A program made the translations under genes and the position numbers. From Alphaproteobacteria bacterium (GTDB lineage Bacteria; Pseudomonadota; Alphaproteobacteria; Micropepsales; Micropepsaceae), in contig JAFKEU010000011.1 of the NCBI GenBank assembly GCA_017308475.1, positions 62,001 to 126,000 on the forward strand: 64,000 bases of DNA, given 5' to 3'. This document shows positions 50,096-57,396 of the stretch, piece by piece (the first letter of the stretch is position 1; each line of letters opens with the position of its first letter). The notes beneath the pieces were generated by a model that searched no databases, was not told the origin of the DNA, and saw only the letters and a list, made by a program, of their open reading frames with translations.

Positions 50096-51093
50096 GGATT
50101 GCTTGCGGTGATCAGCTCTTTCAGTTTCGCCTGCGCTGCACCGCTATCCAGGGTCCTTGCGGCCAGGACCGCGCCTTCGCGCAAGGTGGCGGCGGCGCCC
50201 GCCACCACCAGCGCCGCGGCCGCGTTGATCAGCACGATGTCGCGATAAGGGCCATGCTCGCCCGCCAGGAGGCGGGTCAGGGCGGCGGCGTTGTGGGCGG
50301 CGTCGCCGCCGCGGATCGCGGAAAGCGGCGAGGTGGCAAGTCCTGCGTCCTGGGGCGTGATGGTGCGGGTAGTGACGGCGCCGTTTTCCAGCACCGCGAC
50401 ATCGGTGGGGCCGCTGATGGAGATTTCGTCCAGCCCGTCGCGGCCATGGACGATGAAAGCGCGTTCGCTGCCCAGCGCCCTCAGCGCCTCGGCGTAGGGC
50501 ACCAGCCAGTCGGAGGAGAACACGCCGACAAGCTGGCGCGTGACGCCCGCCGGATTGGCCAGCGGCCCCAGCAGGTTGAAGATGGTGCGCCGGCCGATCT
50601 GGCGGCGGGCATTGCCGACATGCTTCATCGCCGGATGGTGGGTCTGGGCGAAGAGAAAGACGATCCCGGTCCTATCCAGCACGCGGGCGGCCGTTTCCGG
50701 CTCCAGCCCGATCTTCACCCCCAGCGCCTCCAGCACGTCGGCGGCGCCGCTGCGCGAGGAGGCCGAGCGGTTGCCATGCTTGGCCACGGCCACGCCGCAG
50801 GCCGCCACCACGAAGGAAACGGCGGTGGAGATGTTGAGCGTGCCCAACCCGTCGCCGCCGGTGCCGCACAGGTCGATGGCCAGGGCAGGGCCGGATACCG
50901 GGCGCATGTGGCGGCGCATGGAGCGGACCGCGCCCACCAGCTCGTCCACCGTGGGCTTGCGGTCGGCGGTGGCCGACAGATAGGCGATCAGTTCCTCTTC
51001 GCCGAGGCGGCCGGCGAAGATCTCGTCGAACAGGGCCTCGGTCCGGGCCGCACTGAGCGGCGGCGCGGCAGCCGGATGTGCGGGCGCGCTCAT
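50092..51093 (-). CDS. trpD: Anthranilate phosphoribosyltransferase
   Basis: Second step of tryptophan synthesis, joining anthranilate to PRPP. From ATG 51093, overlapping the trpG stop, it has 333 residues. Signature parts are [19 protein letters not shown] (PRPP binding), [40 protein letters not shown] and [13 protein letters not shown] longer upstream frame runs through trpG and is rejected. Confidence 0.96.
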   Translation of the reverse strand: MSAPAHPAAAPPLSAARTEALFDEIFAGRLGEEELIAYLSATADRKPTVDELVGAVRSMRRHMRPVSGPALAIDLCGTGGDGLGTLNISTAVSFVVAACGVAVAKHGNRSASSRSGAADVLEALGVKIGLEPETAARVLDRTGIVFLFAQTHHPAMKHVGNARRQIGRRTIFNLLGPLANPAGVTRQLVGVFSSDWLVPYAEALRALGSERAFIVHGRDGLDEISISGPTDVAVLENGAVTTRTITPQDAGLATSPLSAIRGGDAAHNAAALTRLLAGEHGPYRDIVLINAAAALVVAGAAATLREGAVLAARTLDSGAAQAKLKELITASNP

Positions 51094-51692
51094 GCCGGCT
51101 CTTTGGTGCGATCTTTGGCGAAATCCCGCGCGATGGTCAGGAAGTTCTGCAGCAGGGCGTGGCCGTTCTCCGACGCGATGCTTTCGGGATGAAACTGGAC
51201 GCCATGCACGGGATGGGTCCCGTGCATCACGCCCTGGATCACGCCATCGTCGCTGGTGGCGGTGACTTCCAGCACAGCGGGCATCGAGGGCGGGTCGATG
51301 GTGAGGGAGTGATAGCGCGTGGCCAGGAAGTCGTTGTTCAGGCCCCGAAAGACGCTCTTGCCTGTGTGATGGATCCTGCTGAGCTTGCCGTGCATGGGGA
51401 CGGGCGCGCGCACGACATGGCCGCCGTAGACCTGGCCAATGGCCTGGTGGCCAAGGCATACGCCCAGGATGGGCATTGTGCCTTTCGCCTTTTCGATCAC
51501 CGCCATGCAGATGCCGGCCTCATTGGGCGTGCAGGGGCCCGGCGACAGGACGATGCCTTCCGGCTTGAGGGCCAATGCCTCATCGGCGCTGATCTCGTCA
51601 TTGCGGACCACGCGCACATCCGCCCCCAGTTCCCCCAGGAAATGGAACAGGTTCCAGGTGAAGCTGTCATAATTGTCGATCAGAAGGATCAT
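51090..51692 (-). CDS. trpG: Anthranilate synthase glutamine amidotransferase component
   Basis: Supplies ammonia to TrpE for anthranilate synthesis. From ATG 51692 it has 200 residues starting MILLIDNYDSFTWNLFHFLG. The class I amidotransferase triad is visible: Cys in ILGVCLGHQAI, and His and Glu in VQFHPESIASENG. TrpE, normally directly upstream, is not in the window. It overlaps trpD by four bases. Confidence 0.96.
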   Translation of the reverse strand: MILLIDNYDSFTWNLFHFLGELGADVRVVRNDEISADEALALKPEGIVLSPGPCTPNEAGICMAVIEKAKGTMPILGVCLGHQAIGQVYGGHVVRAPVPMHGKLSRIHHTGKSVFRGLNNDFLATRYHSLTIDPPSMPAVLEVTATSDDGVIQGVMHGTHPVHGVQFHPESIASENGHALLQNFLTIARDFAKDRTKEPA

Positions 51693-51728
51693 GGCGCGTC
51701 GATCGGGTTGAACGGTAACGGTCAATTC

Positions 51729-51757
51729 GGCAGGCTGGCGAACGCCGCCAGCCTGCC
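51729..51757. promoter_or_regulatory. Strong hairpin in the trpG leader
   Basis: GGCAGGCTGGCG and CGCCAGCCTGCC form a perfect 12-base-pair stem with a five-base loop, 37 bases upstream of the trpG start. There is no T run and I see no leader peptide rich in Trp codons, so classical attenuation is unsupported. It could be a processing site, an end signal for the gene upstream or an mRNA stabiliser. Confidence 0.45.
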
Positions 51758-51848
51758 GTCAGCCGGTGCTGCATTTGGATATGGTGTATCGCGAAAGTGG
51801 AAGCACCAACAACAATGGTTTGCGCCAATGGCTTGGGGCGGCGGGAGA

Positions 51849-52091
51849 TCAGGTCCTGGAGCCGCCACAGGACTGGCCGTCCGGCTTCATGGGGCCATCT
51901 TCGTGCCCCGTCGTCCCGTGGGCACCGAGGATTTCCGCTAGCCGCTGATGCTCATTCTCCAGCAGCCTTTCCAGCGTCCGGCGCGGCGCGCCGGGGATGT
52001 TTTCATCCAACAAGACCCTGAAGCGCTTAATATTTTCCCGGCAGACCCACTCGGAAACGCTGATATCCGGGGGGTGGGGCCCCTTGGCCAT
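51849..52091 (-). CDS. Hypothetical small protein, helical
   Basis: An 80-residue protein. From ATG 52091 it starts MAKGPHPPDISVSEWVCREN; the centre RFRVLLDENIPGAPRRTLER and the following LLENEHQRLAEIL form a charged helical hairpin of a kind found in many short alphaproteobacterial proteins, often beside two-component or Crp-type regulators. The C-terminus is polar and His/Gly-rich. The start is uncertain (GTG 52100 is in frame). Function unknown. Confidence 0.55.
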   Translation of the reverse strand: MAKGPHPPDISVSEWVCRENIKRFRVLLDENIPGAPRRTLERLLENEHQRLAEILGAHGTTGHEDGPMKPDGQSCGGSRT

Positions 52092-52210
52092 CTCGATCAC
52101 CCGTCCTTGTCCGGCAAAAGTTATGCACAGGCGGGGCGGGTGCTCTGTACGGAACCACGCGTTGAGCTGGAAAATTAACCATCTTCAGGCCGGATTTCCG
52201 GCATTTCCGG

Positions 52211-52924
52211 TCAGGCGGGATCCCGGCGCCGGTAGAGATGGCGCTGCTCGTCGCGGGTGGCGCGATAGCATTCGCACGCCGCCGCCTCCAGACCTTCGCG
52301 GTCCAGGATGGTGATAACGCTGCGCACATAGGCGATCAGGCCGGCCTCTTTCAGGCGGTGCGCGGCCATGGAGACGCCAGCGCGCTGGCCGCCCAGCATC
52401 AGGGCGAGGAATTCATGGGTCAGAGTGAACTTGTCGCTGAGAGCATTGTCGTGCGCCACCAGGAGCCAGCGGCTGCATCGGCGGATGGTGGAATGCAGCC
52501 GATTGCAGGCGGCAGTCTGGGCGACCTGGTTGAACAGGAAGCGTACATAGTCCGTCACCGCCTGGCGCAGCACGGGATCGCGGTCCAGCTCCTGCTGGAA
52601 CGTCCATCGTTCGATGCGGAAGGCAGAGCCGGGAATCTGGACCACGGTGTCCAGAATGGATGAAGACTGCCGGCCCAGCGTCGTGATCGGCGCGGTCATG
52701 CCCTCGATGCCCACGCCGCCCACCTCGACGGAGCGGCCATCGTGCATTCGCTTGATCATCGAAATATAGCCGCGATTGACCAGGTGGACATGTCGCACCG
52801 GATGGTTTTCCTGGTCGATCGTCTGCCCCCTCTCGAGCGGGACCTCGTGCATCGAGCGCATGAGGTTGTCCCGGCTTTCGGCCGGCAGCATGCGCAGCAG
52901 GTGGTTGTGAATTTCTCCCGACAT
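52211..52924 (-). CDS. Crp/Fnr-family transcriptional regulator
   Basis: A 237-residue regulator with an N-terminal cyclic-nucleotide-binding-like beta-roll (HVHLVNRGYISMIKRMHDGR, VGGVGIEGMTA) and a C-terminal HTH of the Crp type (EFLALMLGGQRAGVSMAAHR). The residues that bind cAMP in true Crp are not evident, and there is no FNR cysteine cluster, so the signal is unknown. It belongs to the alphaproteobacterial group often found next to light or stress response genes. It is divergent from the surface-fibre-like cluster, which it might control. Confidence 0.88.
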   Translation of the reverse strand: MSGEIHNHLLRMLPAESRDNLMRSMHEVPLERGQTIDQENHPVRHVHLVNRGYISMIKRMHDGRSVEVGGVGIEGMTAPITTLGRQSSSILDTVVQIPGSAFRIERWTFQQELDRDPVLRQAVTDYVRFLFNQVAQTAACNRLHSTIRRCSRWLLVAHDNALSDKFTLTHEFLALMLGGQRAGVSMAAHRLKEAGLIAYVRSVITILDREGLEAAACECYRATRDEQRHLYRRRDPA

Positions 52925-53062
52925 CGTCCCCCATAATATCCCGCCAGTGGTTTATTAATCATATTCAGGCCAACCGGTCGAGACAGGCATGGCGAGGGGG
53001 GCTGTTGGCTACCAAAGGTGGGGGATGCCCCGCGCGGTGGGGCGAATGCAGGATCATCTTGG

Positions 53063-53076
53063 CTCAGTTAACTGAG
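53063..53076. promoter_or_regulatory. Perfect 14-bp palindrome upstream of the low-complexity gene
   Basis: CTCAGTTAACTGAG is a perfect palindrome, flanked by TTGG and TTGA, 64 bases before the 53140 start. It lies in a 215-base region between the Crp/Fnr gene and the cluster and is a candidate operator. It does not match the usual Crp or FNR consensus. Confidence 0.5.
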
Positions 53077-53139
53077 TTGACCCAAGCGACGAACCGTTCG
53101 GAAGCGGCGGACGCCGGTTCCAGGTTCCAGGAGGACCAC

Positions 53140-53796
53140 ATGAATCGGATGACATTCCTGCTTTCCGCGACCGTCTTGGCCGGCGGCCTTGCGGTATCGG
53201 GGGCGGCCTTTGCCGACCAGGCCAACTTCGGGCTGGGCAACGCTTCTGACGGCAGCACCGCCACAAGCACCACCGGCGAAGGCAACGCCACTGGCGGCAG
53301 CACCAGCACCAGCACCGAAGGCCAGGGCAACGCCACTGGCGGCAGCACGGCCAATACCTCGATCGGTAGCGGCAATACCCATACCGACAATATCAACAAG
53401 ACCATCACCGCCGACAACAACAATACCCACACCGATACGATTGCCAGCGGCAATTCGATCGGCAGCGGCAACACCGACAGCCATAACGACAATCGCACCG
53501 ACAGCCACAACGACAATCACACCATCAACACCACCACCAACATCACGACCAACGTGACGGACAGTTCGGTCCGCACGGTTTCCGACCAGGATCTGCGCGC
53601 CACAGTGTCCGGCGTTGCAGTGAATGCGACGTCGACTTTCGATCCGGCCCGCGTCAGGACCGGCGACATCGCCGGCAGCACCTACACCAGCTTCTCCGGC
53701 ATCCAGACCGCCAGCTTGAATACCGGCCTTGCCTCCGTAAACCAGGCCGCATCCTCCATCGCTGCCAATGCCAATGTGACCTTCGGGGCGCCCTAA
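53140..53796 (+). CDS. Secreted Asn/Thr/Ser/Gly-rich low-complexity protein, amyloid-subunit-like
   Basis: A 218-residue protein from ATG 53140, preceded by AGGAGGACCAC. Residues 1-26 are a signal peptide (ending GAAFA-D). Residues 27-140 are a low-complexity tract with GNATGGSTSTST-like, IGSGNTHTDNIN and SHNDNRTDSHNDNHT repeats, lacking aromatic residues and containing no Cys. The C-terminal part (about 145-218) is more regular, with FSGIQTASLNTGLASVNQAA and SSIAANANVTFG. Composition and setting next to a C39 peptidase resemble the subunits of Fap-type functional amyloids. I do not claim homology; fibre formation is inference. Confidence 0.75.
   Translation: MNRMTFLLSATVLAGGLAVSGAAFADQANFGLGNASDGSTATSTTGEGNATGGSTSTSTEGQGNATGGSTANTSIGSGNTHTDNINKTITADNNNTHTDTIASGNSIGSGNTDSHNDNRTDSHNDNHTINTTTNITTNVTDSSVRTVSDQDLRATVSGVAVNATSTFDPARVRTGDIAGSTYTSFSGIQTASLNTGLASVNQAASSIAANANVTFGAP
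53281..53348 (+). repeat. Internal 23-bp direct repeat within the low-complexity gene
   Basis: The 23 bases at 53281-53303 and 53326-53348 are identical; each begins GGCAACGCCACTGGCGGCAG. Both encode GNATGGS. The 45-base period equals 15 residues and suggests expansion by slippage. Confidence 0.7.
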
Positions 53797-53860
53797 CCCC
53801 GCCCCAACCGGCGGGCATGCGGGTGACCGTGTGTCCGCCGGCCCTTTTCACGGTGCGCCG

Positions 53861-54217
53861 ATGAAAGTCACAATCCCCTTGCTGCTGACAGGCCTGCTGC
53901 TTTCCACAGCCGTGGCGGCCGCGCATGAAGGCGGCCCGGTGGCGGCCCCCGTGCCGGATGCCCCCTTGTCGCCGGAGGACCTCGCCGCGCTGAACGGCGG
54001 CTCTGGTACGACCATAGGCCTGTCCTATCAGGCGCTTTCGGCCGCCAACTCCGGCAACAGCATCGAGGCGGATTCCGTGGTTACCGGCAATATCGCGCTT
54101 CAGGCGGGCAGCCTGGGCGGTTTCAACGGCGTGGGCAATTTCGTGTTCAACACCGGAAACAACAACAATCTCCAGGGCGCGCTGAGCGTGACCGTCATGG
54201 TCCCGGCGGTGAACTGA
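53861..54217 (+). CDS. Small secreted protein with internal double-glycine motif, C39 peptidase neighbour
   Basis: A 118-residue protein. Residues 1-21 are a signal peptide (MKVTIPLLLTGLLLSTAVAA). Residues 36-47, LSPEDLAALNGG, match the leader pattern LSxxELxxIxGG that C39 peptidases recognise in double-glycine peptides. The remaining 71 residues are Gly/Asn/Ser-rich and end VGNFVFNTGNNNNLQGALSV. There is no good ribosome binding site at ATG 53861, although the signal peptide supports this start. It lies one base before the C39 peptidase gene. It may be a minor subunit or nucleator that is matured by the peptidase (inference). Confidence 0.75.
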   Translation: MKVTIPLLLTGLLLSTAVAAAHEGGPVAAPVPDAPLSPEDLAALNGGSGTTIGLSYQALSAANSGNSIEADSVVTGNIALQAGSLGGFNGVGNFVFNTGNNNNLQGALSVTVMVPAVN

Positions 54218-54218
54218 C

Positions 54219-54947
54219 ATGCCCATCCGGCTGATGGTGATTGCCCTGATGCTGACCCTGTTCGCGGCCCCGGCCGCGCGCAGCGCCGACCTGACGGTGG
54301 CGGTGCCTGAAAGCGGGAACGTCCGGCTTCACCTGGTCAGCTATTCCGAGATTCCCTTCGAAACCGTGATCCGCCAGCAATATGACTATAGCTGCGGCTC
54401 GGCGGCGATGGCGACGCTGCTGACCTATCAATACGATATTCCGGTCAGCGAGGCCGAGCTGTTCAAGGCGATGTACGAGGCCGGCGACCAGGCAAGCATA
54501 CAGAAGCTCGGCTTCTCGCTGCTGGACATGAAAACCTATCTTGCCACCCAGGGCATCCAGGCGGATGGCTATCGGCTCGGGCTGGATGAACTGGCGGCAG
54601 CCGCTACGCCCGCCATCGCCCTGATCCAGGTGAACGGCTACCGCCATTTCGTGGTGATCAAGGGGGTGGTTGCCGGAAGGGTGCTCGTTGGCGACCCGTC
54701 CAGGGGCCTGCACGTCTATACGGCGGAGCAATTCAACAAGGTCTGGAACGGCATCGTCTTCATGTTGCGCACCCCGCCGGGCGCGCCGGCAATCTTCAAC
54801 AGCGCCCGGGAATGGCGGCGCTGGGCCGACTTCCATCCGTTGCAGGCGGCGGTGCTGAACCTGCCACTCGAGCCGTTACTGCGCGACCTGCGCGTGTTCT
54901 ATCAGATCCAACCCAACCAGGTCCTGACGAGTGGAACGGCCCAATGA
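54219..54947 (+). CDS. Sec-exported C39-family cysteine peptidase (FapD-like)
   Basis: A 242-residue protein with signal peptide MPIRLMVIALMLTLFAAPAA (cleaved near ARSA). The papain-like C39 domain has Cys59 in QQYDYSCGSAAMATLL with the oxyanion Gln just before it, His143 in GYRHFVVIKG and Asp159 in VGDPSRGLHVY, so all catalytic residues are present. There is no ABC transporter part, so this is a free periplasmic peptidase, as FapD is in Fap loci of Pseudomonas. About 60 residues after the domain (NSAREWRRWADFHPLQ) are outside the core. It overlaps the next gene by four bases. Confidence 0.9.
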   Translation: MPIRLMVIALMLTLFAAPAARSADLTVAVPESGNVRLHLVSYSEIPFETVIRQQYDYSCGSAAMATLLTYQYDIPVSEAELFKAMYEAGDQASIQKLGFSLLDMKTYLATQGIQADGYRLGLDELAAAATPAIALIQVNGYRHFVVIKGVVAGRVLVGDPSRGLHVYTAEQFNKVWNGIVFMLRTPPGAPAIFNSAREWRRWADFHPLQAAVLNLPLEPLLRDLRVFYQIQPNQVLTSGTAQ

Positions 54948-55960
54948 CCGGCGGCACCCTGCGGCGCGGAGCGAAGCTGGGAATCAGCGGGGTGGCGATC
55001 GCCATCGCCATTCCCCTGCTGGCGCAGGCGCTGCAGAACCCGGGGGCGCAGTGGCGGCGCACCGTTCATCTGGTTGACGAAATCGCTGTCCTCACGCCGC
55101 CGGCCCAGACGGTCAAGGCCGGCTGGGCGGTCCAGGTGGGGGCCTATGGTGATGCCGAAACCGCGGGAGCACGGCTGGCACAGATGGCTGCGGGCCAGGC
55201 CGACCTTCTGGCCTCTGCCACCGCGATCGTCGAGCCGGTCGATCTTCCGGGTGGCAAGCGGCTGTATCGCGCCCGCTTCGGCACGTTCAACCGGCAGGAC
55301 GCGGACGGCCTGTGCGCCGGGCTGCGGGCGCGGGGCCTGACCTGTGTGATCATGGCCCAGGCCCCTGTTTCGATCGCTCCTGCCCCAGAGGCTGCCGTTG
55401 CCCAGGCACCCATTCCCGAGGCGCCTGCACCCGATGCGCCGCCGGTGCCCCCTGTCGTACCGGTCCAGGTCGCGAAGGCGGATCGCATCCAGGCACTGGA
55501 CGACGGCGCGCTGGCCGGGATGCGGGGAGGATTTTTCCTGGCGGGTGGTGCGCAATTCGATTTCGGCGCCAGCGTGCGCACCATGGTGAACGGCCAGCTC
55601 GCGTTGCAGAGCAACGTGCAATGGACGCAGGGTGGCGCGGTGGTGCAGCAGGTTGTCGGACCGAACGCCGCGCCCATCGCGCCGGCGCAGCTTGCCCAAC
55701 TGTTCGGCGGCAGTGACGGGGCGCAGATGGGCGTAACCGTGCCGGCGCCGTCGGGTTCGACGGCAGTGCTGACCAACCTGGCATCGGGACAGGTGCAGAA
55801 TGTGCTGCTGAATACCGCCAGCAACCAGACAGTGTCGCAGAATACCGACGTGCTGCTGACGATCTACAACCTGCCGCAGCTGCAGCAGCAGGTCGGCCAG
55901 CAGCTTCTGGCTGTTCGGCTGGCCAATGAAATAGCGGCGGCCAATATCGCCGCCCACTAG
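54944..55960 (+). CDS. Membrane-anchored SPOR-domain protein with internal double-glycine motif
   Basis: A 338-residue protein, ATG overlapping the peptidase stop. Layout: one membrane helix (about 13-30), a SPOR domain (about 59-138, GWAVQVGAYGDAETAGARLA and YRARFGTFNRQDADG) that should bind denuded peptidoglycan, a Pro/Ala linker (about 139-178), the motif ALDDGALAGMRGG (184-196) and a C-terminal beta-rich domain with GSTAVLTNLASGQVQNVLLN followed by TASNQTVSQNTDVLL. The Gly-Gly motif resembles a C39 cleavage site, and cutting there would free the C-terminal domain from its anchor. This combination is new to me. Confidence 0.8.
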   Translation: MTGGTLRRGAKLGISGVAIAIAIPLLAQALQNPGAQWRRTVHLVDEIAVLTPPAQTVKAGWAVQVGAYGDAETAGARLAQMAAGQADLLASATAIVEPVDLPGGKRLYRARFGTFNRQDADGLCAGLRARGLTCVIMAQAPVSIAPAPEAAVAQAPIPEAPAPDAPPVPPVVPVQVAKADRIQALDDGALAGMRGGFFLAGGAQFDFGASVRTMVNGQLALQSNVQWTQGGAVVQQVVGPNAAPIAPAQLAQLFGGSDGAQMGVTVPAPSGSTAVLTNLASGQVQNVLLNTASNQTVSQNTDVLLTIYNLPQLQQQVGQQLLAVRLANEIAAANIAAH

Positions 55961-56006
55961 AACCTGGCTACTCCTTGAGCAGGATCGGGGTCTGGAGCGG
56001 GCCGGC

Positions 56007-57236
56007 CTAGAGCAGGATCGGTATCGAGAAGACTGCGCGCATGTCGGGCGCGGCCTTGGTGACGCCGAATTCGAAATTGGTGTTCAGCGAAATCGCGGGG
56101 CTGAGGCGGTAGGCCATGCCCAAGGTCATGGCCCCCACCTGCAGCGAGGTGGTCTCCTGGCGGGTCGTGCCCAGCTCGGTGGTCTGCGGCATCACGTAGC
56201 TGTGCTCATAGCCCAGCGAGAAGGACAGTTCCGGGTTGACGGCAAAGCCGAAGCCCATCGTGGCGACGATGGCGTCGCTGGGATCGACCTCGCCGACCAG
56301 CACGCCGCCGATGGTCTTGTCGATGGTCTTGGGAATGGCATGGACATAGTTGATGCTGCCGAAAATCACGGCGGGATCGGTGAGCTTGAGCATGCTGAAG
56401 CCGCCCTCGACAGTCCAGAAGCCGGAACCCAGCGCCACTTCCTGGGCGATACCTGCGACGTCGCGCTTGATGTCATAGGGGCCCACGCCGGTATCCGACT
56501 TGACCCGCACATTGCCCAGGAAGATCGGCCAGTCGTCGGTGCCGCCGTTCAGCTGGTAGCGGCCCGCCAGTTCGACATCGCCGATGCCGCTGTTCTGCAG
56601 ATAGATGCTCTGGGTGGCGCTTCCGGTCGGTCCCTGGGAGAGGATGGTGGCGCGGTCGTCGGAATAGACGAAGGGCGCGCGCACTTCGAGCTCAAGCCGG
56701 TTGGTGAGGCCGAAGCGCAGGTCCGCCACGCTGCTGAAGATGTTGCGGTCGTCGGTGGAGGCGTCCACCGCGCCGATATTGATGCCCGGCACCAGCACGA
56801 TGCCGCGATAGACCAGGCGCTCGCTGGTGGTCTGGGTGTATTCCAGCGACGGCGTGAGGACGAAATGGCCCGCCGATGTGAGAACGGAGAGCCCTTCGGG
56901 AAGGCTCTGGATCACCTGCGGCGGCTGCTCATCGGGACGCGGCGCCTCCCCGACGGGGGAGGTCACGGGCGCCGCGCTTGCGGCCTGGGAACTGCGAACC
57001 TGGAGCCGGGACTGGTTCTGGGCCAGCGCCGCGCGGGCTGCCGCCAGTTCACGTTCCTGTATCTTGAGGCGTTCTTCCTGCTGCTTCACTTGCGCCGCCA
57101 GGGCATCGACCCGCGCGGCGAGGGATGCATTTGAGGATGGCGGACGACTTTGGGCGAAGGCCGGGGTGAAGAGGCCAAGCCACGCAACACCACCGATAAT
57201 CGCGGCCCCGAGGCGCACGCGTCCTGCAAGAGTCAT
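56007..57236 (-). CDS. Outer-membrane coiled-coil plus beta-barrel protein (FapF-like candidate)
   Basis: A 409-residue protein. Signal peptide to about residue 29 (ending PAFA-Q), a coiled coil at about 38-80 (VDALAAQVKQQEERLKIQER, then ELAAARAALAQNQSRL), a Pro-rich linker, then about 300 residues of alternating beta strands (LTPSLEYTQTTSERLVYRGI, FGLTNRLELEVRAPFVY, DVELAGRYQLN). The layout of coiled coil, linker and barrel is that of FapF, the amyloid export pore; sequence homology is not shown. It faces the peptidase cluster tail to tail. A Phenol_MetA_deg-type transporter family is another possibility. Confidence 0.7.
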   Translation of the reverse strand: MTLAGRVRLGAAIIGGVAWLGLFTPAFAQSRPPSSNASLAARVDALAAQVKQQEERLKIQERELAAARAALAQNQSRLQVRSSQAASAAPVTSPVGEAPRPDEQPPQVIQSLPEGLSVLTSAGHFVLTPSLEYTQTTSERLVYRGIVLVPGINIGAVDASTDDRNIFSSVADLRFGLTNRLELEVRAPFVYSDDRATILSQGPTGSATQSIYLQNSGIGDVELAGRYQLNGGTDDWPIFLGNVRVKSDTGVGPYDIKRDVAGIAQEVALGSGFWTVEGGFSMLKLTDPAVIFGSINYVHAIPKTIDKTIGGVLVGEVDPSDAIVATMGFGFAVNPELSFSLGYEHSYVMPQTTELGTTRQETTSLQVGAMTLGMAYRLSPAISLNTNFEFGVTKAAPDMRAVFSIPILL

Positions 57237-57396
57237 TCGATGCCCCTATCGACCGAATCACTTCAATGAATTCTAACCGGGAAACGGTGAGCCGTTAAGT
57301 ATGATTCCATACGGCCCTTTGACGGCCCTAGCGTTGGGTATTGTTGGACGAATGTGACTTTTTAGAATCAGGCTGTGGCCACATGGCCGCGCGACT
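57237..57396. other. Junction between the fibre-like cluster and the tad remnant
   Basis: It holds the divergent upstream region of the outer-membrane protein gene and the point where tadC similarity begins. In the tadC frame there is a TGA at 57355-57357, and similarity starts only at about 57397. No mobile-element end, repeat or tRNA is visible. Confidence 0.5.

Noticed and set aside
53140..54217. Curli (CsgA/CsgB) system
   Set aside because: The repeats lack the curlin spacing of Ser, Gln and Asn residues, and no CsgG, CsgE or CsgF-like gene is present.
54219..54947. C39 peptidase as part of a bacteriocin ABC exporter
   Set aside because: There are no membrane helices or ATPase motifs after the peptidase domain and it has its own Sec signal, so it is a free periplasmic enzyme. 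No HlyD-type or ABC gene is adjacent.
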